From: Pictodentalium vernedei
Lineage: Eukaryota; Mollusca; Scaphopoda; Dentaliida; Dentaliidae
NCBI GenBank assembly: GCA_031216915.1
Contig: CM062296.1
Location: 62,175,084-62,239,083, forward strand
Length of the DNA: 64,000 bases
Direction: 5' to 3'
The notes under the pieces are model-generated. The model searched no databases and was not told the DNA's origin. It was given only the letters and a program-made list of their open reading frames with translations. Position numbers and translations under genes: made by a program. Positions 1 through 10,853 of the stretch are shown here, one piece after another. Within the stretch, counting starts at the first letter, position 1. Each line of letters opens with the position of its first letter.

Positions 1-520
1 GTACACGCTAACACTCGCATATATTCTTTCGGACACACATATGTAGTCCCCCTTCCTCCCCTCTCTTAATGTTCACATCGGTATGGGTTGTTAACTGATG
101 GCAGAAAATCATATCATGTCGAAAGTACATTCAATGTGTTTGAGAATTAGTCGTTTTCCCTAAAGTATTTTTTAATTTGATCTCTGTTTGAGAGAAAATA
201 CAAATAATATACTATTAACTGTCTTCATTATTCCCTGTACCGTGCTATTTCATAATGATTATTATTTGGGTGCAGACAATGAAACTCTTTGTTAAAAATA
301 TTGATTGGTCTACCCAACATATTTACTGAGCACCAATTTACTTCATTTATTTAAGTTGTGGAGATCTTGAGTAGGAAAATCGCGTTTTAGGTTTGTGCAG
401 TTTGCAAATTACGTGACAAGATAAATGTTTTCCAGCATAAACCTTTTTTGTTTCTTTTGACCCTTTGAATGCGCATGCATAAACTTTCTGTGAAGAACAT
501 TTATTCTTGATTGATAAGAC
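1..520. other. Unannotated AT-rich DNA
   Basis: No gene, RNA or clear mobile element is seen. A short tract at 288-330 (TTAAAAATATTGATTGGTCTAC) resembles one near 25505, so some old repeat sequence is probably present. Confidence 0.5.
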
Positions 521-1650
521 AATAAGACAAATAAAGAATGATTGTTTGTTTATGTCTATTTCTTGAGTTATGAACCCCCGAAATCCAAAGACCAAAATCG
601 ATGTAAATGAACCTGGGCCACGCCTACTCAAAACTTCAATTTCCTTTTCCACTTGACGGGTGGAGCGTCAGCTCAGTAGATAGAGGTCAGGCTGCAAGCC
701 GAGAGACCCTCGGTTCGAATCCTACCTGCGGCAACCGGGTTGTGTCCTTGGACAAGACACTTCACCCCATTGCCTACGCGGGGGCACGATTGCGTTGGGG
801 ACTAAGGCGTACTGCACGTCGATGGTGCTAAGCATGCTTGTGAAGAGATAGTATGCCGTGGAGCTGACAGTTGCTCGCCGTTGCTCGGTGGTTCTTTCCG
901 GGTACTCCGGCTTCCCCTAACCGTAAAACTGCCGTGGTCATGATTAGCCACTGTGCAGAAATATGTGACATTAAACCTCAATAAATAAACTAATATATTT
1001 CCGCTTAACGGGAGAGTGCTGTCATTCAAAACAACTCTGAGTCAAATTTAATTCTGATTTTGACCATTTCCCGAGGAACTAAATACACAGTGTGTAAATG
1101 TGGAGCTCGATATAAACCCAGATGACATGAAGTTGGTTGAACTTTGTCTCAGAAAGAGTTAATTCTGGCTATTTGGAAATTGGAAAGTTTTGTTGGCGTG
1201 AGTTTCGTTGGTGGATTATTATGACCGACCATTGTTTTCGTTTGATTTGGGTAAAACAATGAACGCAGACGATCACCTTTTGCATATAAACAAATTGAAC
1301 ATGAAATAAAAGTATAAGGATTTCATTGTTTATTAAATTTTATTCTGAAAGTCATTTTAATATGATGAGATAAATATTAATTACTTTTCATGTTGAAACA
1401 ACATGAGCGTGCAGGGGTTCTTTTCTTCATTCACACTGTGCAACATAATTTTTCAAGAGAGATATTGGGGTGTGGTTTAGGGCGCGCCTAAATGCGTTTT
1501 TTCGGTTCATTGTGTTATGGAAGGGAAAAAAAAGAAATACTTTAGCTAATCATTTTGCATGAAAATGCATGAACAGAAAAAGAAAATAATTGTTTAGGAA
1601 ATGGAGAGGAGATTCTGTAATAGTTTAATCCCACAGCCCTGCTGAGCCGT
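521..1650 (+). repeat. Long dispersed repeat R1, copy a (interrupted by a SINE)
   Basis: This segment is a diverged direct copy of 30598-32275. Shared blocks include the 'gtctatttcttgag' tract, the 'ccacgcc...cttcaat' tract, the 'acatgaagttgg' block near 1125, 'ctcagaaagagtt' near 1148 and 'atgttgaaacaa' near 1390. In this copy a SINE sits at 661-996; in the other copy two foldback elements are inserted instead, so each serves as the empty-site control for the other. No open frame is conserved between the copies. The superfamily is unknown. Confidence 0.75.
661..996 (+). mobile_element. tRNA-derived SINE, full length
   Basis: The 5' head has Pol III promoter-like boxes (A box around GTCAGCTCAGTAG, B box GGTTCGAATCC) and resembles tRNA-Cys, with a TGCA anticodon-loop region. 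A body containing TCCTTGGACAAGACACTTC follows, and the element ends in AATAAATAAA. Near-identical direct repeats of about 16 bp (TTTTCCACTTGACGGG at 645-660, ATTTCCGCTTAACGGG at 997-1012) flank it as a target-site duplication, as expected for LINE-mobilised SINEs. It is inserted in repeat R1. Confidence 0.88.
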
Positions 1651-1704
1651 AGGATTAAATTATTACTGATTTTTCAGAGAATACAAAATAGAGTCGCTCT
1701 TTGT

Positions 1705-1906
1705 TTAAACCCTTTAACGTACGTAACGGCCAAAACCGGCCAGCGCTCTTCTCAAAAATCGCCAATTAATTTTCATTATTTTTTTCATTTTTTGTCTCAA
1801 AACATAGGTTATGACCCCTCAATGGAATGAGCGCGTCGAAAAAGTTAGTTATTCAAGAATTTTTTTTTCAAGTGTCGTCTGCTTTTCATGTTAGGTAAAG
1901 AGTTAA
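1705..1906. mobile_element. piggyBac-like MITE, class A, one palindrome arm lost
   Basis: The ends read TTAAACCCTTTAACG and TAGGTAAAGAGTTAA, with TTAA at both edges. The class-A subterminal sequence (GTAACGGCCAAAACCGGCC) and CATAGGTTATGACCCCTC lead to the centre, but after GAGCGCGTCGA the mirror arm is missing. Compared with the complete copy at 42053-42303 this is an internal deletion removing one arm. Confidence 0.75.
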
Positions 1907-2504
1907 ATACAATTGTGTTGAACAACAAAGAACACTCAAATGAAGATGTTTTACTCCTTTATAATTAATAATTAAATCTAAAAGGGGAAATTTGAATCAA
2001 ACTCATTAAATAATATTATCTTCATTTTCCAAGTTTCGAAATATGCTGTGGTAACGAAGGTGGGGGGGGGGGGGGCACTTGCTGGAAAATTACTTTGTAT
2101 GTACCACTAACTGTTTGATATACATGTTCTAAACACCCGCCTAACAGCTTCCACTATTTTCTGACCAGATGTGGCCCTTCCGTCTGGAAATGGTTGGGCA
2201 AAATAAAGACGAAATAATTTTGTGATGCTTACCTTGTCAGTGAAGACTAAGACAAATAATCTAGATGGGGCGTGGTGAATATTTCTCCCGGGTGTAATGG
2301 CGCAAATCCAAACCGACAAAATATTCCAGCAAAATTAACAAGCATTCTATCGTCGAAGCTAAGTTTTAGTAATATAGTTGGAATATTAGTTCGCTTGGAT
2401 TGTAGTTCAAAACTCAAGACATCTGAGAAATTTACAGAACAGAATAAAGAATAGTTCAGTATTAGTGTTGTCGATAAAGGGACTATTCGTCATTACATTA
2501 TAAA

Positions 2505-2752
2505 TATATAGATGATATCTTCGCTGCTTTAGTGAATATGTGAGATAATGAGATAATTCCCGATATTCACTAAAATAGCGAACATTTTCCTTTAGATATA
2601 TGCTACGTGACATTTTACTGTGCAATAATCAGCCGAATTCGACTGCAAAAACTTTCAAGAAAACAACAAAGATCTGCTGATCGTTCCTTCAATGCAACGT
2701 TCAAGGCAGCATCATACGTCGAAGCGCGACGTCATTTAGGAAGCTACAGAGG
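2505..2752 (+). repeat. Repeat family F, partial copy
   Basis: It shares 'gctttagtgaatat', 'gagataattcccgatattcac', 'gctacgtgacattttactg' and 'gaagcgcgacgtcattta' with 8500-9118 and 41193-43250. It lacks the central inverted 'tggacctga' block of the longer copies. No coding potential is seen. Confidence 0.65.
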
Positions 2753-2756
2753 GATA

Positions 2757-3410
2757 CATATAGAATATACCCATAGTAGCTTGGTATACCAAGTGTTGAC
2801 CACGAGTGGTGCAGTGGTGTTAACCGCGAGCCTTCGGCGCGCGGTTAACACCACTTCACCACGAGTGGTGAACATTTGGTACTCGAAGCTACTTTGGGTA
2901 TATTTTATTTATACCATGATCGTCAGATTATTAAGAGTCGCTATTGTTTTTTCGCGATTTTACTGAGCACCAGAGTACATACATGCGGATCTGTTTTTGT
3001 TTACACGAGCATCGGTGGGCGGCACGTTCGCCGTCAATTGTATCGCCGAAACGAAATGAACCGGAGCATAATAGCATAATAACATACCATTTCGAGTTAT
3101 AGATGCCTTGTTAACATGAGACAATGCATGTTTAAGTTTTGGTGTCTTGTGGGGTAAACTCATTTAAAAACGTAATAAATAATGGTCACTTTCATTTCGC
3201 TCTTCGTGAGGCGACGTGAGATATATTTAGATAAGTTCGTACTCAGGTCGACGTCTCCAAAGGTCAGCTTGGATGTAGTTCCACTGTAGGTGTAAATTTT
3301 ACTATCGAAATCCCATTGCCGGCGTGTTCACCACGGTTGGAGTATAAAGCTAAGATTTATGTCATATGCTTTTCATATATAGTAGAATAGGTAATCATGG
3401 TATAAATATA
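2757..3410 (+). mobile_element. Foldback family P1, copy 1
   Basis: It begins ATATAGAATATACCCATAG and ends near TATATAGTAGAATAGGTAATC. A strong imperfect palindrome at 2765-2890 is centred on CCTTCGG at about 2837 (arms 'gtggtgttaaccgcg' and 'gcggttaacaccac'). A non-palindromic tail follows, including 'ggatgtagttccactgtagg'. Copies lie at 3411-4005, 47905-49022 and 50962-51472 plus 56369-56478. No transposase is present, so it would be non-autonomous. Confidence 0.75.
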
Positions 3411-4005
3411 TAATATGTCCATACTAGCTTGGTGTACCATATTATTCACCACGACTGGTGAACATTTGGTACACCAAGCTACTTTGGGAATATTTTATTT
3501 ATACCATGACGGTCAGATTAATAAGAGGTAAATATGTTCAGTAAATCAATATTCACACGTGCGAATCTTTTTTTTTGTTTACACGAGCAAGGTAGGCGGT
3601 ACTTCTGCTTGTAATTTTATCGCCGAAACGAAAGAGAAAACAAGACGCCCAAATTACGGGGCCTTTTTCATTTTAATGACATAATAACATACTATTTCGA
3701 GTTATAGATGCTTTATTAACAGAAGACAACGTATGTTTGTTAATATTTGATATCTCATGAGGTAAACGTATTTAAAAACGTAATAAATAATGCCGGTTTA
3801 ATTTCACTCTTCACGAGGCGACGAGTGATAAATTTAGACTAGTTTGCACAGGTCACCAAAGGTCAACTTGGATGTAATTCCACTGTAGGTACAAATTTTA
3901 ACTACTGAAATCCCATTGCTGGCGCGTTAACCACGTTTGGTGTGTAAAGCTAAAATTTATGTCATAGGTTTTTAATATATAGTAGAATAGGGAAAAATGG
4001 TATAA
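3411..4005 (+). mobile_element. Foldback family P1, copy 2 (tandem to copy 1)
   Basis: This copy abuts copy 1 with only a TA-rich junction. Its palindrome at 3422-3486 is shorter than that of copy 1 (arms 'tagcttggtgtacca' and 'tggtacaccaagcta', centre 'accacgactggt'). The tail again carries 'ggatgtaattccactgtagg' and ends 'tagtagaataggg'. Confidence 0.7.
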
Positions 4006-4062
4006 TTCTCAATATCCTTCCAGTCGATGGATATTGTGAACTGTTTTTTCTGTTAAATAGAC

Positions 4063-4219
4063 AGAACGGGATGTGTGTTTGAATCGGTGGGTGTTTTACT
4101 TAACGAGTTGGAATGGCGTAGTCATATTTCGCGAAAGCCGTGGGCTCTCGCGAAATATGATTACGCCATTCCAACGAGTTATGTAAAACACCCGCCGATT
4201 CAAACACACATCGCGTTCT
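4063..4219. repeat. Large palindrome
   Basis: The arms are near-identical inverted repeats of about 75 bp: 'tgtgtttgaatcggtgggtg' on the left is mirrored by 'acacccgccgattcaaacac' on the right, with a short centre at 'gccgtgggctc' (about 4138-4148). Outer blocks 'cagaacgggatgt' and 'acatcgcgttctgtg' continue the symmetry. No protein-coding feature is supported. Confidence 0.85.
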
Positions 4220-4393
4220 GTGTTTATTACACAACCCGTGCATTAAAATGCATTTAAATAAACAAAGTTTAATTCCGACAATTAAACCCAAAGGTGAAAA
4301 GTTTGTTTTGAATGAAGCTGTACTGATCATATGGATCGATAAAAATTCAAAACAACATTTTCGGAACCAGTGTTTGTTGAAATTCGTATCGCT

Positions 4394-4486
4394 GTTTACT
4401 AACAGTAATAGCCACCAAATGGTTAGGCGTGAATGGGCTGGTGCCCATTCATGCCTAACCATTTCGTGGCTATTACTGTTAGTAAA
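4394..4486. repeat. Palindrome
   Basis: Arms of about 43 bp ('tttactaacagtaatagcca' and 'tggctattactgttagtaaa') meet at 'gggctggtgccc'. It lies 175 bp from the preceding palindrome. The two may belong to one larger element, but no outer termini are clear. Confidence 0.85.
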
Positions 4487-5164
4487 AATATAAGTACAAA
4501 TATGTGCAAATTTGCAAAACAGCTGGGAGAAAAGTTTTTAAAAGAAGTTCGAAGCATGTCAAGGTGTACGAAGATTTACCGAAATAAAGTAGACCAATTT
4601 AGATATAATGGGATACACAAAACGAGACGTCAACAGGACTGTGTTAATGTTCTGGTTGGAAATGATTGGGTTTTTTTTTAAAAAAATATTATCTCATTTT
4701 TGGCTAATTTTTTGCGAACCGACTTTATTTTGCTTTGGACGTTTTCATTTTCACACTATACGACAGACGGTCGATGATTGTATAAAGAAATTTGGAAACT
4801 TTTCAAAGCGTAACTGAGCGGTGCGGTAAAAAAGTTCCGGGTTGTATATCACCCGTTGAATACAGAATCATTATATCATAGCGGCGATTCCGCTGAATAC
4901 AAGGTTTTAAAGTTTAATGGATGTGTAATAATGTGCGATAATCCACAGGTTATCATATAATAAAATTAATTGTTCCTTCAATTCATCCTCCAGCGTAGAA
5001 AGAAGGGTTGGTCGGTTCCTTTCGATAACTAGTATCTTGAATAGATAAACTGAGATACGAGTAGTCCTGAGCTTGGGTGATAAGTGTACAGTACAGTCGC
5101 CGAGGATTGGTCGTAATCCAATCGTGGGCAGTGATGTCCACGCATGTGTTGACTAGAGAGTAAA

Positions 5165-5340
5165 AATCATCATTAGCAAAATTTTAATTAATGAAGCACC
5201 GGATTGTACCCGGTGCTTCATTAATTAAATTTTTGATGATTATTCCTGTAATTAGTGTTTGGAATCTATATTATTGCGTCCGTGGAAATATTGCCCACGC
5301 GTGGAAAGTGACCAGTCCACGGCGAATGTACTGTACATCG
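5165..5340 (+). repeat. Foldback repeat with Asn/Ile-rich TTAATTAA palindrome, copy 1
   Basis: Core palindrome 'ttaattaatgaagcaccgg' / 'ccggtgcttcattaattaa' at 5184-5228. The right flank 'gatgattattcct...tagtgtttg...tattattgcgtc' and 'ggaaatattgcccac' recurs at 32945-33100, and a degenerate relative is at 44985-45060. No coding potential is seen. Confidence 0.7.
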
Positions 5341-5654
5341 TTTGAGAATGACCACGTTGCACATCTGCCGCACATCTATTTTTTTTAAGAAACAGCTATT
5401 TCATTTGTACTTATAAGCAGAATATTTCTTTTTCTTGCTGCAATATTATTTGTTTGTATCTGGAACTGATTGTGATGTAAACGAAAACGGTACCATGCTC
5501 CTAATAGTCTGTGTCTGGCTGTCCATCTGACCCCAATCTCTCAAGGTGGTGGGAGTGGGAGAAGTGAGAGATTCATCAACAGTTGTCAGAAATACATGAT
5601 AATTTTCGGAATATATTAGTTTCAGACTACAAAACAAAATACAAAAATAGAAAT

Positions 5655-5875
5655 TTCGAATTGTAATTGTACAGTTGAAACTCCTGTCACTGCATTGTTC
5701 ACTGTTTTGAAGTAATAGGATACTATGTAATTTACAGTGTCCCTGTCAAACTGCACTATTAGCGTAACTCAGTTCCAGCAGAAAAAGTGCATTCCCAATT
5801 CTATACTTGTAAATAGAGACCATTTACACCATTCCTAACCTCTACTGGTATACATGTACATGTAGTTACGTAAAC
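5655..5875 (+). repeat. Dispersed repeat, inverted copy at 23940-24195
   Basis: Blocks such as 'ttgtacagttgaa', 'taacctctactggtatacatgtac' (in part) and 'tgtcaaactgcac' reappear in reverse order and complement at 23940-24195. The match is diverged. A possible TACAGTTGAA terminus relates it to the mariner-like MITE families described below. Confidence 0.45.
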
Positions 5876-6189
5876 AAATTTATCATATGACTCGTCCGTT
5901 TTGGTCACTTTAAAACATTTGATATTTTGTGTTCATATTAATCAGTGATAAATAAAGCCTTCCGTCAATTTCATTGGTCAATTTCAAAACTAGACAATTT
6001 GATTGGCTGAACAAAATACAACTGGGCCACATTTTCATAATTTGCATAATTAGAGTTGGGAGCTTCCATTGGTCAATTTCAAAACTGGACAATTTGATTG
6101 GCTAAACAAAATACAACTGGGTCATATTTGCATAATTTCAGTAGGGAGAATTTACGTTGTCTGTCCTATTTGGGGTGGGTTATATTGTA

Positions 6190-6396
6190 TTAATCTTTTA
6201 CCTACAACAAAAACGCCATTCATTTTTTTTATATTTTCACTTTTTGCTTCCTAAACATGGGTTATGACCCCTCATTGGAACGAGCTCAACGAGCTCGTTC
6301 CAATGAGGGGTTATAACCTATGTTTTGAAAGCAAAAGATGAAAGTTTTTAGTTATACGAGGATTTTTTTTCCAAGTGCCGTTAGGTGATGGGTTAA
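6190..6396. mobile_element. piggyBac-like MITE, class C
   Basis: Bounded by TTAATCTTTTACCTA and TTAGGTGATGGGTTAA. The central palindrome GGGTTATGACCCCTCATTGG / CCAATGAGGGGTTATAACC carries GGAACGAGCTC at the middle. The subterminal sequences ('gcttcctaaacat', 'gttttgaaagca') differ from classes A and B while the core is shared. Confidence 0.75.
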
Positions 6397-6473
6397 AAAG
6401 TCATACTAAGTGGCTAATTGGTGCCTGTGTGTGTCATATGAAAAATAGAATATGAAATGAGTGTTTTTCTCGT

Positions 6474-6590
6474 ATAATATTTATGAAACACGTCCGAAAT
6501 TTCCGCTTGAGCTCGCCAGATGCTCACCCAAACGGAAAATTCTTAGACTCGTTTCATAAATATTATATGAGAAAAACACTAATTCCATAT
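6474..6590. repeat. Palindrome at the end of R2
   Basis: Arms 'ataatatttatgaaacacgt' and 'acgagtttcataaatattat' (one copy slightly changed) surround 'gagctcgccagatgctcacc'. The same structure closes the second R2 copy at 60727-60840. Confidence 0.7.
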
Positions 6591-6619
6591 CCTCTATATA
6601 TCGACCGCATATACGGAAT

Positions 6620-6820
6620 GAACAGAGTGGATTACTACTTAATCGCAGCGCCATATATTCTCCACCAGAAAAGTATTTATAATTGTTCATAATAGCACAA
6701 CAAACACTTGCATGTTTTCATTACATGGACCATTGGGTACAACTCGGTGATCTATGTGATGGAGTTTGCAAGTACTTCTTGTGTTTTTTGTTTTGTCTTC
6801 AGAAATTGTTAACAATTACG
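6620..6820 (-). repeat. Degenerate M2-like MITE
   Basis: 'gtggattactacttaa', 'gttcataatagcaca', 'ttacatggacca' and 'ctatgtgatgga' match the M2-like elements at 22473-22732 and 22745-23330, but the central palindrome is decayed. No TIR pair can be placed with confidence. Confidence 0.5.
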
Positions 6821-6844
6821 AAGTGTAAAATCTATGCCACCGCG

Positions 6845-7235
6845 ATTTATTAATAATTCACCCGCCGCATACTGCAATCTTAATATTTAATTATTTATTT
6901 AATATGTTATGTCTGTTCGGCTCAGTTTGTACTTTCACTACCGACTTTGCATTACATTTATTTATTAGTACATGTAATTCACCCGCCGCATACTGCAGTC
7001 TTAATATTCACTTATTTAATTTAATTATTTATTTAATATGTTATGTCTGTTCGGCTCAGTTTGTGCTTTCACTACCGACTTCGCATTATATTTATTTATT
7101 TATTAGTACATGTAATTCACCCGCCGCATACTGCAGTCTCAATATTTACTTATTTAATTTAATTATTTATTTAATGTGTTATGTCTGTTCGGCTTAGTTT
7201 GTGCTTTCACTACCGACTTCACATTACATTTTGCA
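6845..7235. repeat. Tandem repeat, three units of ~121-138 bp
   Basis: 'aattcacccgccgcatactg' occurs at about 6855, 6976 and 7114, each followed by 'tatgtctgttcggct', 'cactaccgactt' and 'catttatttatt'. Unit-length differences lie in TTTA and TTAAT microsatellite patches. The frame open across the array is a consequence of the repeat and is not called as a gene. Confidence 0.85.
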
Positions 7236-7273
7236 TTTGCACAGCACAAACGCTATTGTGTATTTCAGACTTT

Positions 7274-7410
7274 AATATAGCATGACTTTTCGTTGACTAT
7301 GCCAAAATAGTGGTCCTCGAGGAGAGGATAGTCCCGACGCCTAGCGGAGGGACTATTCTCTCCTCGAGGACCACTATTTTGGCATAGTCAACGAAAAGTC
7401 ATGCTATATT
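7274..7410. repeat. Near-perfect palindrome, ~60-bp arms
   Basis: 'tatagcatgacttttcgttg' is mirrored by 'caacgaaaagtcatgctata', and the symmetry continues through 'ccaaaatagtggtcctcgag' to a short centre around 'cccgacgcctagcgg'. This would extrude as a long hairpin. No terminal features assign it to a superfamily. Confidence 0.9.
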
Positions 7411-7629
7411 TATTATATTAGATGTGTGTGGGGGAGGGGAGGGGGTGGAGGGTTGGGGTTCTTCATCGGTCATATATGCAAGATAATATTCTTATTCACA
7501 GCTAAAGAGAAAAGAAAATGGTTCAGGGTTCAAACAGGTAAACTAAGTTAATTCTGCCACTCATAGTTCTGAGATAGAGAGGTAGGGAACCAAAACCCCA
7601 AGAAACACAATACCATTATTCCATTAACA

Positions 7630-7678
7630 CCCCCCCCCCCCCCCCGCCCCCCCCCCCCCCCCCCCCCCATTAATTCTA
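7630..7678. repeat. Poly(C) tract, 49 bp with one interruption
   Basis: About 48 C residues with a single G at about position 15 of the run. It is the longest of at least a dozen C or G runs in the window. Such tracts can form G-quadruplex or i-motif structures and are also prone to assembly error. Confidence 0.95.
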
Positions 7679-8499
7679 CCCGAAATCCGGCTACGGTACA
7701 AATAAAACCTTTGGCGAAAGATACGATACACATATTTTTATTTCTCCAAACTAAATGTAATAATGTCTATGGGACGAGATGTCTTGTAAAGTATTTACGC
7801 TTCAATGGAATTTTCTAAGCGAATTTGAATGTTACTATTTATTACCGTGCACTATTACCGTGCACTATTCTTTTTTTCAAAAATGATAGTAGGTCTGTGC
7901 GATTTCGCTGACGAACTATCGGAAAATAGGGTGTTTCTGTTCAACCAATCAGAACGCGGGAAAGTCACGTGACATCTAATATTCTGCAATAAGGAACGCA
8001 TTAACAAACGAGCATTTTCTGCGCCAATTATGAAAGGACTTCTGGTTTCGACTGCATGTTGTATATCGATGATTCCCTTATTTTATGTTATTGGCTTTTT
8101 TCCAAGAACAGCTTTATACCACAGTCCCGTGAAATAAGGTTATTGCAACCTACATTCCTGATCCATTGTGGTATGTAACATTTCCAAATATTTAGAGTCT
8201 ATAACGGGACAAAGAAAATTCTTCAAAACGCATAAATTGCGCTCAATTTGTACCCGCTACCTGTTTTCACCAGGAGGAGGGTGGGGAGGGCAAATAAAGC
8301 TTTCCCGGAGCCTTACTAATTCAGTTTTCCTTCCGGTATATGCTTCCAAAACATACCTTACAGACCATAATTGGAATGAGACCCTTTAGATCGATCATAT
8401 GAGGACCATTAGCTATGTTGGAACGTCAACAGCTGAAATGTGTAGTTTCTGAAGAAATATCTGGTAATGTACTCCAGTCCGATCTACATATATATAGAG

Positions 8500-9118
8500 A
8501 ATATATACGCTGGTTACGTGAATATCGAGAATTTCCTCGTGAGTGTGGACCTGAACGTTTTACTAAAATGGTGTAGATTTTTTTTTTATTATATAATACG
8601 TGACATTTTACTGCGCAATATTCCGCCCAATTTCACTGCAAACACGAAAGTTTCAAAATAATCGTTCATGAAAGGCGACGGTCAAGGCGACGTTCAAGGC
8701 GACGTTCAAGCCGAGGCCATGCGTCGAAGCGTAACGTCATTGAGGAAGCTTCTGAAAAAAGTCATTATGTGGACCCGAAAATATTATTTTTCACTCGCGC
8801 AAGCACTCATGAAAAATAAACGTTCAGGTCCATATTCATGAGATAATTTCCGATACTAACTAAAATAGAGTAGATTTTCTTTCCTACTATATGCTACGAG
8901 ACATTTTATTACAAAATATTCAGCCCAATTCGACCCCAAACGTGTACGTTTCAAAACAATAACAAAGATAAGCTGATCGTTCCTTCAAGGCGACGTCAGG
9001 CGCCGAAGCGCGACAACATTTAGGAAGCTACTGGGGGATATTTCTCGATATCTATCGAGTCGATGGATATCGAGAAATATCTTTTAGATAATTTGCGATA
9101 ATTCACAGTCTAGCATAT
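8500..9118 (+). repeat. Repeat family F, copy 2
   Basis: It contains the inverted 'gtggacctga' blocks around a central AT-rich piece, 'gaagcgtaacgtcatt', and a 13-bp minisatellite (AAGGCGACGTTC-type units at 8667-8705). It ends in the palindrome 'atatttctcgatatctatcg' / 'cgatggatatcgagaaatat' at 9038-9082. The same closing palindrome ends the copy at 41193-43250. Confidence 0.75.
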
Positions 9119-9439
9119 AATAAATACGATTATTGAAATAGAGTTTGTTCTGCATCTTCTTACTAAGACAATATGTATTTATACATTTCTTGTAGACAGT
9201 GTCGAATACGATCACCCAATTCGAAAATTCTAGGTTAATACTTTGCACAGTCCTGACAATATAACGAAATGTCAAACATCGATTTATCTCACGATGCAAC
9301 GAGTAGTTTACCCAATTCAATATGGCTGGCAGATCTCGAAAAGTTCTATCAAACAACATTGAATTGCTAAATTTCCTGGTTGTGTTGAACAAAAACAGCT
9401 GCTTGAATTTTTAAATTTCTTAAACATTGTGCAAAGGGG

Positions 9440-10031
9440 TAACATGATATACAAATTTTTGTCCCTATATCCTGATACATTATATCTTCTGCCTGAATGC
9501 CAAGGTCAAATAGCCATGAGAAAGAGCACGCCCTTCATCCAAGGTATGGGAGAGAGTGCAGCATCAAAGGTACAAGCGAAACATCGGGGTATTTGGTTTA
9601 AATGAAAGCTTTTCGCTTTCGCTCGCCTCGATATAAAAATCGAACCAAAAAAACTGAAAATAGTCACAAATATCACCATATTTCTGACAAGTCGATCATA
9701 TTCTGCTGTTATAAATTAAATAGTCGATTAATTAAATCAAACTTGGCAAAGATAAAATAAGAGCAAACCTGTCAACAAAATTGCCACCCCGATCCGCATT
9801 GTCGAATTTTTCAAGAGTTATTTTTAGATTGAAATTGTAGTCGCTCCAGTATTCACGAGTTTGGTCCAACTGATTGTGGAGCGTGAGAAATGCGTCCACA
9901 AATTTGTTTCCACTATGTTTCTATTGTGTTTTAAACTGGACAGAAACTTTATCTCCGCCAACATGTATGGTATATGGAGAGCCAGGTATTAAATCTCCAA
10001 ATACCATACATGTTGGAGGAGATAAATTATA
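9440..10031 (+). repeat. Dispersed repeat R3, copy a
   Basis: Shares 'ccctatatcc', 'aatagccatg', 'gaaatgcgtccacaaattt' and the 'ccaacatgtatggtatatgg' palindrome with 56800-57215. The palindrome here (9955-10025) has lost most of its spacer and part of one arm relative to the second copy. No coding frame is shared. Confidence 0.7.
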
Positions 10032-10272
10032 TTAACCCTTCATTTCAACGTACTCAGTATCAAAAGGTGTTTGTTTTTATTCTTTTGGTATTCAATTGTC
10101 TCAATTTTTTCTCAAAACAATATCATTTGAACCCTCATTGGAACGAGCTCGTCGAGCTCGTTCCAATGAGAGTTCACATGATATGTTTTTTTTTAAATGT
10201 TTGACAATAGTGTTTTTCTCAACTGCTCAATTTGTAAATTACTCGAAAGGATGGGGACCATTCATTTGGCAA
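10032..10272. mobile_element. piggyBac-like MITE, class B, right end missing
   Basis: It starts TTAACCCTTCATTTCAACG. The core 'aaccctcattggaacgagct' / 'agctcgttccaatgagagtt' matches other class-B copies, and the right half has 'tcaactgctcaatttg'. The expected TTAA right end is not seen because a different MITE (10274-10731) begins there. Confidence 0.65.
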
Positions 10273-10273
10273 G

Positions 10274-10731
10274 TACACACTAAAAACTAAAGTGTTAAAA
10301 CTGACACTTTCAAGGTGTTAAGCCCATTCTAACTCTTAGGGTTTGATTTTAACCCTCAAAGTACAATGCTTTAAGCACTTAGAAATTACAATCGTCAGAC
10401 ATCTGAAACTTGAATGGATGGCACTTCCCATGTGTCTAGCATTGGTGGTTCTTCCAGAATCGTCCATAATTTGATTTGCGCTTGGTGGGTACATAATTAA
10501 AAGGACACAACGCAGATGGCGCGGATCAGGCTCAAGAGTTCGAGCCTGATCCGCGTCATCTGCGTTGTTTCCTTTTAAGTGTCGCGACATTACACTTGTC
10601 AAGTGGGATTATTGTAACACCTGTCAAGTTCTGGGATATCTACACTTGAACAAAGTGCTAGTTCAGCACTTAGTAAGTGTTAAATACAGCACTTCAAGTG
10701 TAGTTTTTAACACTTTAGGTTTTAGTGTGTA
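10274..10731. mobile_element. MITE with ACACTAAAAAC termini and central palindrome
   Basis: The terminal inverted repeats are TACACACTAAAAACTAAAGT and CACTTTAGGTTTTAGTGTGTA, with TA at both ends (mariner-like TA target, inferred). The centre (10517-10570) is a palindrome 'acgcagatggcgcggatcag' / 'ctgatccgcgtcatctgcgt'. Subterminal 'gtgttaa' and 'ttaacac' motifs repeat toward the middle. No transposase is present. Confidence 0.8.
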
Positions 10732-10853
10732 CAGAACAATTCATTCCAATAATCATATCCGATCTACTGGTTGAATCGTAAGCTATTTGTTCATATATTC
10801 TGTTGTTTTCTAAACTTTCTTAGAACTTCAATTAGAATCTGTGCATTCACCAG

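Larger units (their letters stand above)
5883..6604 (+). repeat. Long dispersed repeat R2, copy a
   Basis: A direct copy of 60097-60871 starting at 'tcatatgactcgtccg' and ending at 'atatcctctatata'. It includes an internal tandem of about 100 bp (5962-6060 and 6070-6145) with several inverted CCAAT motifs (ATTGGTCAATTT, GATTGGCT). Both R2 copies hold a class-C TTAA MITE at the same point and end with the same palindrome (6474-6590 here), so they arose by copying of an already composite unit. Confidence 0.8.
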